Source: Glycine soja (taxonomy: Eukaryota > Streptophyta > Magnoliopsida > Fabales > Fabaceae). From it: a DNA stretch of 64,000 nt. The notes beneath the pieces were generated by a model. It did no database searches and was not told the DNA's origin. It was given only the letters and a program-made list of their open reading frames with translations. Shown here piece after piece: positions 58,299 to 64,000 of the stretch. The DNA lies in contig NC_041002.1 in NCBI RefSeq assembly GCF_004193775.1, positions 36,925,112-36,989,111 of the forward strand, in the 5' to 3' direction. The position numbers were made by a program, and so were the translations under genes. The stretch's first letter is position 1. Every line of letters starts with the position of its first letter.

Positions 58299-58303
58299 AT
58301 GGG

Positions 58304-58725
58304 TTCTTTGCCCTAGTGGGATGGGGCAAAAGAAGTTTTGAGAATTCAAGAGAAAGTCACAGTGAGATGAGTCATTTCTAATTAATGATAGGTGTCAACT
58401 GGAAGTGCACTGATGTATGCAGTTGAGGCATCCTAACAGACCAATAGTCTTGAATCTTGTTCCTACATGATTCGATCAATTCGATCAGGTACTAGTCATC
58501 CATTTTCATTGTTTAACTCTTTGACAACCTAAAAAAACCAAAATCTTTGACCCTCTTCTCTATCTATCAAAGGGATGGAAGGGAAAAGGCCTTTGGTGTC
58601 CCCTCTAATTGATAATTAGGGTCTTGCAATGGATAGCCAACAATCATTTTAATCCAACCATTACAAGTAATATTTGACTTGACATATATCTCCCGGACAA
58701 AAATAATGACAAGTAATCATGTCAT
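58304..58725. other. Shared B flank
   Basis: Continuation of the unit after the two insertions, matching 30.93-31.25 and 16.46-16.80 kb. No gene. Confidence 0.55.
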
Positions 58726-59850
58726 TAAAGAATATTATTTAGAGTAAAATTCATGTTAATAAAAAGAACTCAATTTTTTAAGGGTTCACACTCAACACAA
58801 AAACACATCAATTTCATAGCAATTTCTCATTGGGACCTCAATTGGTTTGTCAAACATATATAATTCACAGTTATAATTGTAAGGATAAAATCAAATTTTG
58901 CGAAAACATCCCAAAAACTCATTCGAATTGATACTCTAAGGATCCCTACACATGTTATCACTACTCCTCAATTGTGAATAACTCATCCCTTACCTCTAAG
59001 CGGGCTCACGTGTGTATTCTGACAGCGATAGTGACATCTCTAGTAGTTTCCTGAGATTCCTCAAGCTTTTCCTCTAATTGTTCTGATAGAGTTTCCAAGC
59101 GTTAGAGAGAAGGAGAAGAGATTGAAGCCTCCATTTTTTACTGTCTACATGAGATGAGTATTTCTCCCTCCAAAATGTTTATTTTCAAAATCTCAATGGT
59201 GAAAATATGGGAAAATGAATTTCGAACCTGGTGTCAAAATTTCACGATGATCCAACGGTTAACAAGACCGGGATCATACTTTTACTGAGATGGTTTTGAG
59301 TTTCTGCGGGAAAAGAAAAGGCTACGATGCAAAGGTATTTCTCTTGGCTCTGACATGTTGTAATTTCCAACGGTGATAATGCTTGGAATTGAGTTTTGAA
59401 CCTGGTGCTAAAATATCACGACGATCGAACGGTTAACGGATCTAAGATAGTAGTTTTACTAAGATAGGTTTAGGTGTATGTGGGAAAAAGAGAGAGTTTT
59501 GGGAGGGGAATAGAGAAAATGAAATTGAGAGGAAGAGGAGGCATAGAAGCTATGGTCACTTTGAAGACTGACCTAACATGTCTCTATTTATAGTTAGGGT
59601 ACTCACAACCTATTATTTACTTTATTTATTTATTTTTATTATTCTATAAACAATTACTCTATTTTATTTTCTACCAAATGAATCTATCAAATATCTTTCC
59701 TTTTTTTTCTTCTTCAAACCATTATTTTAATAAATTTATTTCTTCTTATTTATTTAATTATAAAAACCTCATTATTTTTTTTCTAAAACTCTATTTATTT
59801 ATAAATAAAAATCCTTTTTAATTTATTTACGAAAAATGAGATGTTACACT
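58726..59850 (-). mobile_element. TGTAACATC-type LTR, inverted copy
   Basis: On - it begins TGTAACATCTCATTTTTCG at 59850, with a TATA-like CTATAAATAGAGACATG near 59.58 kb, and runs down to about 58.73 kb, where the B flank is cut. Internally a block with AACCTGGTG..AAAAT.TCACGA.GAT..AACGGTTAAC is present twice (59.22 and 59.39 kb). The same LTR family in + orientation starts at 62276. Ty3/gypsy affiliation is plausible but unproven. Confidence 0.6.
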
Positions 59851-60234
59851 ATTGACACAACTAACAATAAATTAAGATAGAATAGGATAATTATCTTTTT
59901 ATCTTGTCATAAAAAATGTGAAAGTATATCATGATTTTGTATATTAGATTAAAACATAAAAAAGTATAATTTGAATAAAAAATAATTCAAGTAAAAACAT
60001 AGTTGAAAGAAAAGTTAAAGAGCGGTAATCATAAAAAAAAATAAAGAGCGGTAACTATTTTTTTTTATAAAAGAACTAAACAAATTGGAAGAAAATATAA
60101 ACTTTTCTGCGAGGAGTACCCACACTTTTCTTCCCTCTATGTTACGTCTCATCGATCATCAGACTCCTCTTCCTCCTCATTCTTCTTCTTCTTCTTCTTC
60201 TTCTTCTTTGTTGTTGGAAATTCCATAAAGAACA
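59851..60234. other. B-type 5' flank
   Basis: Matches 34.78-35.19 kb, including GTACCCACACTTTTCTTCCC and a CTT-rich tract (60.16-60.21 kb). No gene. Confidence 0.5.
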
Positions 60235-60341
60235 ATGTGGAAGACTAACCAACCCAATATGGTAGAGTCATTTGGAATGGGCAAGATGAGCCCTGTTCAT
60301 GTTGCCCTCATCGTCGACCAGTACCTCAGTGACAACAATTC
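60235..60341 (+). pseudogene. B-type LisH exon 1, truncated by an LTR element
   Basis: MWKTNQPNMVESFGMGKMSP then VHVALIVDQYLSDNN is followed at about 60341 by unrelated LTR sequence, cutting the LisH domain in half. The preceding flank is the common B-type flank. No later exon follows in the window. Confidence 0.75.
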
Positions 60342-61017
60342 TTCGCACACTTATTCTAAACACTTTTTCTTCTCTCTTTTTCCTTCTTAAAAGTGAGATC
60401 ACAAGGTGATTATTGATCGAGAAAAATAGTTATAACCGCCTATAATCAATTAAATATCCAATGTAATCCATTATTTCGAAGAAGTAATCGATTATATTAT
60501 CATTTCAATCGATTCAAGTGTTCTTCCCAACATCTGGAAAACTTTCAAGAACAATGTAATCAATTAGATTTTTTATGTAATCGATTAAAGTGTTCTTGAT
60601 CACTTCTGGAACACCTTCAAGAACGAACTAATCAATTACGATCACCTAGTAATCGATTAAAGAGATGGTCTCAATTGAACTATGTAATCGATTATGGTTA
60701 ACTGGTAATCGATTAAACTGGAACTAGAATCTCTTTGTAAGCTACAAACATTTGTTTAATCGATTACGATCATCCTTGTAATCGATTTAAACAAAGAGTT
60801 TTATGCACTAAAGAACTTTCTAAATTTTGAAATAATCTTCCTACCTCTACATGATGATGCATGATGTACATATGAAAAGATAAAGACTAAGATGCAATAA
60901 TCAATACAAATGCCAACAATCAATACAAATGTCACTCAAAGAGTTGTGCATGTAAAAAGACAAAACTTCTTCAAGCTCCAAAGCTTAATCTTCATGTTTC
61001 TCCCTCTATCTCTAACA
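60342..61017 (-). mobile_element. 3' LTR of a Sirevirus-like element (partial)
   Basis: On - the LTR starts TGTTAGAGATAGAGGG at 61017, directly after a purine tract AATAGGGGAGAT (61018-61029). It contains many GTAATCGATTA palindromes (60.47-60.79 kb). It ends where it meets the B-type exon; the outer edge is not clear. Confidence 0.65.
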
Positions 61018-62275
61018 ATCTCCCCTATTTTGGCTTTGATGATGCCAAACTTGAATTGCCATTTGAGTTCATTTGGAGAGTTTTCAGAGTAGAAACTTTT
61101 CTTAAAAAACTTGAAAGTTTCTGAACACCTAGAGAAGTGTCAAATCATATCATCATCATCATCATTAAGTAGAGTAAGTGTCAAATCATATTATTGTCAT
61201 CATTAAGTAAAGTTGTATATGAATGTATTCTTCCAAATGCAATGCCAATGCAATGTTTCTCCCTCTTTCGGCATAACAAGGCCAAAAAGTCACAACTACT
61301 CATAGAGTAAAAGACAAAATATATGATATTAATATGGAAAAGATCATAGCATTTCATTCATAGAAAAACATTACAACTATTATAAGAAAGCATAACTACT
61401 TAATTAAACATCACAAAACAAGTGATCAGAGACACAAAAAAAATTAAACATAACTAAGCTTTATCCTCATCAGGGTTAAGGAGGTTGTTAAGGGTCAGCC
61501 TAGTCTCAATGTTTTCCAGCCGGGTAGTTATATTCTCGAAAGAGCTATGAACTTCAGCTAAGTGCTCTTCACGGAGGTGAAACATAACATCCATCTTTTG
61601 AATCATAAGAGACTCAAACGAACTCCATTGATGTGCAGACTCTTGTGGAGCTTAAGCTTTAACATCTTCTTCCATCTGGTCAAAGAATCTAGCTATTGGC
61701 TCTCCAGCCATTATCCATTCATGATCAATAAACCTCATTCCTATCTTCTTGAGATGCCATTCGGTAATCTCACTAGATGCTTTGGTAAAGTTGACAATCT
61801 CATTAGAGACATCAACATTGAAGTAGTCGATGAATCTTGAGGCAAGCATAAAATAAGAAAATTCATAATCCACCAGTCAATGACTCTTCAACATAATGTC
61901 TTCAATTAGCAGTACTCAGTTCATCTTGATACCTAATTTTAGACCATAAATATTATGTAGATCATCATCTGTTACTCGAGCATGATATCTTGACCTCTGA
62001 GTGAGAATGTAGGTAACAAGGTTAACCAACATTTTGTCTTCTACAGCCAATCCACCAACTCCTAACTGATTCCTCAAGTTCCTAGTTGGGTCAAGAAGCA
62101 TTCTCCTATAGGTTTGCATCTTGTTGTATCTATCAGACATTTCATTGAACTTGCGGACTCCACCCATGTCCAGACCAACTACTTCCTTCCATACAGCAAC
62201 ATCAATGACCATATCTACTTCCTCCCCCCTCTCCCAATTTATTTGATTGTTATTTATTATTTAATGATTTTCTAG
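61018..62275 (-). mobile_element. Sirevirus-like 3' internal region, possible env-like ORFs
   Basis: Upstream of the purine tract (on -) lies a pyrimidine-poor spacer, then two ORFs: 61916-62212 (98 codons, with LGVGGLAVEDKMLVNLVTYIL) and 61652-61873 (73 codons, with EITEWHLKKIGM). They look like consecutive pieces of one protein split by a frameshift or stop near 61.88 kb. Position between pol and 3' LTR fits the extra env-like ORF of Sireviruses; the sequence style also resembles the 'putative plant transposon protein' domain. No membrane segment is obvious. Identification is tentative; the upstream pol is missing. Confidence 0.45.
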
Positions 62276-64000
62276 TTGTAACATCCCATTTTTCATAAAT
62301 AAATTAAAAAGGTTTTTTAGTAAAAAAAATAAAGTTTTAGAAAATGGTGAGGTTTTTATAATTAAATAAATAAAGAGAAATAATTATATTAAAATAATGA
62401 TTTGAAGAAAAAAATATATTTGATTTATTCATTTGATAGGGAAGAAAATAGAGTTTCTTTTTATAAAATAATAAAAATAAATAGAGTAAATAATATGTTG
62501 TGAGTACTCTATCTATAAATAGAGACATGTTAGGTCAATTTTGAGACCGACAATAGCTTCTAAGTCTCATTTTTCTCTCAATTTTGTTTTCTCTTTCCCT
62601 CTCCCAAAACCTTCTCTTTTTTCCGGATACATTCACCGTTGGATCATCGTGAAATTTAAGAACTAGGTTCACAACTCAATTTCGAGCACTCTTACTGTTG
62701 GGAATTACCAAAACATGACGTATCTGAGAGAAATACCCTTTGCACCGTAGTTTTTTCTTTTCCCGCAGAAACCCAAAACTGTCTCAGTAAAACTATGATC
62801 TTGGACTTGTTAATCGTTGGATTGTTGCGAAATTTTGATACACAGTTTGCAATTCAATTCCACACAACTTCATCATTGGGATTTGCAAAATAATGTTCAT
62901 GGAAAGAGAAAAAGGAATTGCACGAAGACAATACAAAATGGAGGCTTCAATCTCTTCTCTCCTTCTCTCTAACGTTTGGGAACCCTATCAGAGGTAAGAG
63001 ATCACTAAAGATGTTATTGCTGTCACAATACACACGTGAGCCCGCTTAGAGGTAAGAGATCAATTTATCGCAATTGGGGTTATAATGAACATGTGTAGGG
63101 ATCCTTAGAGGATTAAATTTGGGTTTATTTTGGGATATTTATTGAAATATAATTTTTTCTTTTATGATTATAAATACAATATTGATGTCCTGATACGAAT
63201 TGGTTGATAAGATAAAATTGAGTGTTATTGGTGTTTTCATTTTTTTATACCTATGATTTGGATTAATTGATTTTTCATACTCCCCATGTTGTGATAAACC
63301 TTTTGTATAAATTGTTATATTGAGATTATGAAATGATGATTCAAATTGTGAGTATGTGATAAATTGAACCTGTGATGAATGGTGAAATACATGTGTATTG
63401 AGATGTGTGTATTGAGTTGTGAGATATGAACTGTGCAATCACACAATTGTAAGACCCTTTAAGGGCGACGAGTTTTTGTGCGATGAGTATTGTGATGGGA
63501 TCCACTGTGCGGACCCGACAAGTTTAATCACAAGCATGTCAAGATAAAATTATTTTGAAAACAATTGAAGAGTCATGTGTATTGCATAGTTCATAGGTAA
63601 AGTGTATATGATTCATGAGGTGTGATAATATGTTAAATTGGGATTATACCATTGTGATTGAGATCGAGTGTATCTGATAAATTGAGTATGTATTGGCTTG
63701 CAATACATATGTGCATTGAGATGTTGTGTGCATTGAGTTATGAACTATGAATTGTACAATCACACGATTATAAGACCCTTTAAGGACGACGAGTTAATAA
63801 TAAGATCCTTTAAGGATGACGAGTTAATGCTAAGACCCTTTAAGGGCAACGAGTTAATGCTAAGACCCTTTAAGGGCGACGAGTTAATGCGCTATGAGTA
63901 TTGTAATGAGAACCAATGTGGGGACCCAACGAGTTTAATCACAAGCGTGACGAGATAAAACTATTTTGAAAACAATTGAGGAGTCGTGTGTTTTGTACAA
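62276..64000 (+). mobile_element. TGTAACATC-type LTR, direct copy, to window end
   Basis: Begins TGTAACATCCCATTTTTC, with a TATA-like CTATAAATAGAGACATG near 62.51 kb, pairing in inverted orientation with 58726-59850. The right end is not reached or not recognised. 63.43-63.57 kb and 63.76-63.98 kb are related (CCTTTAAGGGCGACGAG..GACCC.ACGAGTTTAATCACAAG). ORFs here are not convincing genes. Confidence 0.5.
63770..63889 (+). repeat. 30-bp tandem repeat, four units
   Basis: Four consecutive 30-bp units with the core AAGACCCTTTAAGGGCGACG followed by AGTTAATGCT. The period is a multiple of three, so a 72-codon frame (63740-63958) reads through with an RPFKGDELML repeat; I treat that as a by-product of the repeat. 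Confidence 0.9.

Noticed and set aside
63740..63958. 72-codon protein with an RPFKGDELML repeat
   Set aside because: Produced by a 30-bp tandem repeat in an LTR-like region; no domain, no other gene context.

Overview
This is eukaryotic, plant nuclear DNA: very AT-rich, intron-bearing genes with GT..AG splice sites, long (AT)n and (GT)n microsatellites, a plant-type tRNA-Asn, Ty1/copia and Sirevirus-type LTR elements, LINE remnants and MITEs. The LTR repertoire, with many copies of a palindrome centred on TAATCGATTA and a tRNA-iMet primer site, is what I would expect from a legume, most likely Glycine (soybean). That species assignment is inference; no search was run.

The only endogenous protein-coding content I can support is one gene family: a plant protein with an N-terminal LisH domain (exon 1), a short helical/coiled-coil segment (exon 2) and a single AT-hook (exon 3), followed by a Ser/Asn-rich acidic tail (exons 4-5). 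Three complete five-exon 'A-type' copies lie on the + strand: A1 (10.2-13.3 kb), A2 (25.4-28.1 kb) and A3 (45.1-48.1 kb). A second subtype, 'B-type' (start MWKTNQP), survives only as broken copies: two long pseudogenes on the - strand (C1, 21.7-23.4 kb; C2, 41.3-43.0 kb) and short 5' fragments at 8.4 (-), 16.0, 31.3, 35.2 and 60.2 kb (+). Gene copies, flanks and embedded transposons repeat with a period of about 19.2-20 kb, so the window is a tandem segmental duplication (about 16-35 kb versus 35-51 kb) preceded by a partial, older unit (about 8-16 kb).

Layout. 0-6.6 kb: nested inverted repeats, two MITEs with target-site duplications, then featureless AT-rich DNA. 6.65 kb: tRNA-Asn(GUU) on -. 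6.8-7.9 kb: LINE 3' remnants in + and - orientation. 8.3-10 kb: B-type debris and an AT-rich module. 10-16.5 kb: A1 plus a B-type fragment. 17.3-18.9 kb: Sirevirus-like LTR, primer site and leader (-). 19-20.2 kb: AT-rich module and LINE remnant. 20.2-23.4 kb: C1. 23.4-23.7 kb: compound microsatellite. 24-30.7 kb: A2. 30.7-34.1 kb: flank, B-type fragment and a 1.68-kb solo LTR. 35.2-43.0 kb: a second round of the same order (B fragment, Sirevirus leader/LTR, LINE, C2). 44-50.8 kb: A3. 50.85-56.82 kb: a complete but inactivated Ty1/copia element with a perfect 5-bp target-site duplication. 56.88-58.30 kb: another Sirevirus-like LTR. 58.7-64 kb: nested LTR debris, including two inverted copies of a TGTAACATC-type LTR and the 3' end of a Sirevirus-like element with possible env-like ORFs on -.

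The main biology is how the A-type copies diverged. A1 lost about 200 bp of upstream DNA holding a TATA-like box and a G-box, and lost a splice acceptor plus 48 nt of exon 4, but an in-frame AG is available at the break. A2 has a 1-nt deletion that fuses an upstream ORF in frame to the LisH exon. A3 keeps the ancestral layout but has a 249-bp tandem duplication upstream. From exon 2 onward A2 and A3 are almost identical, so they were duplicated recently or homogenised.
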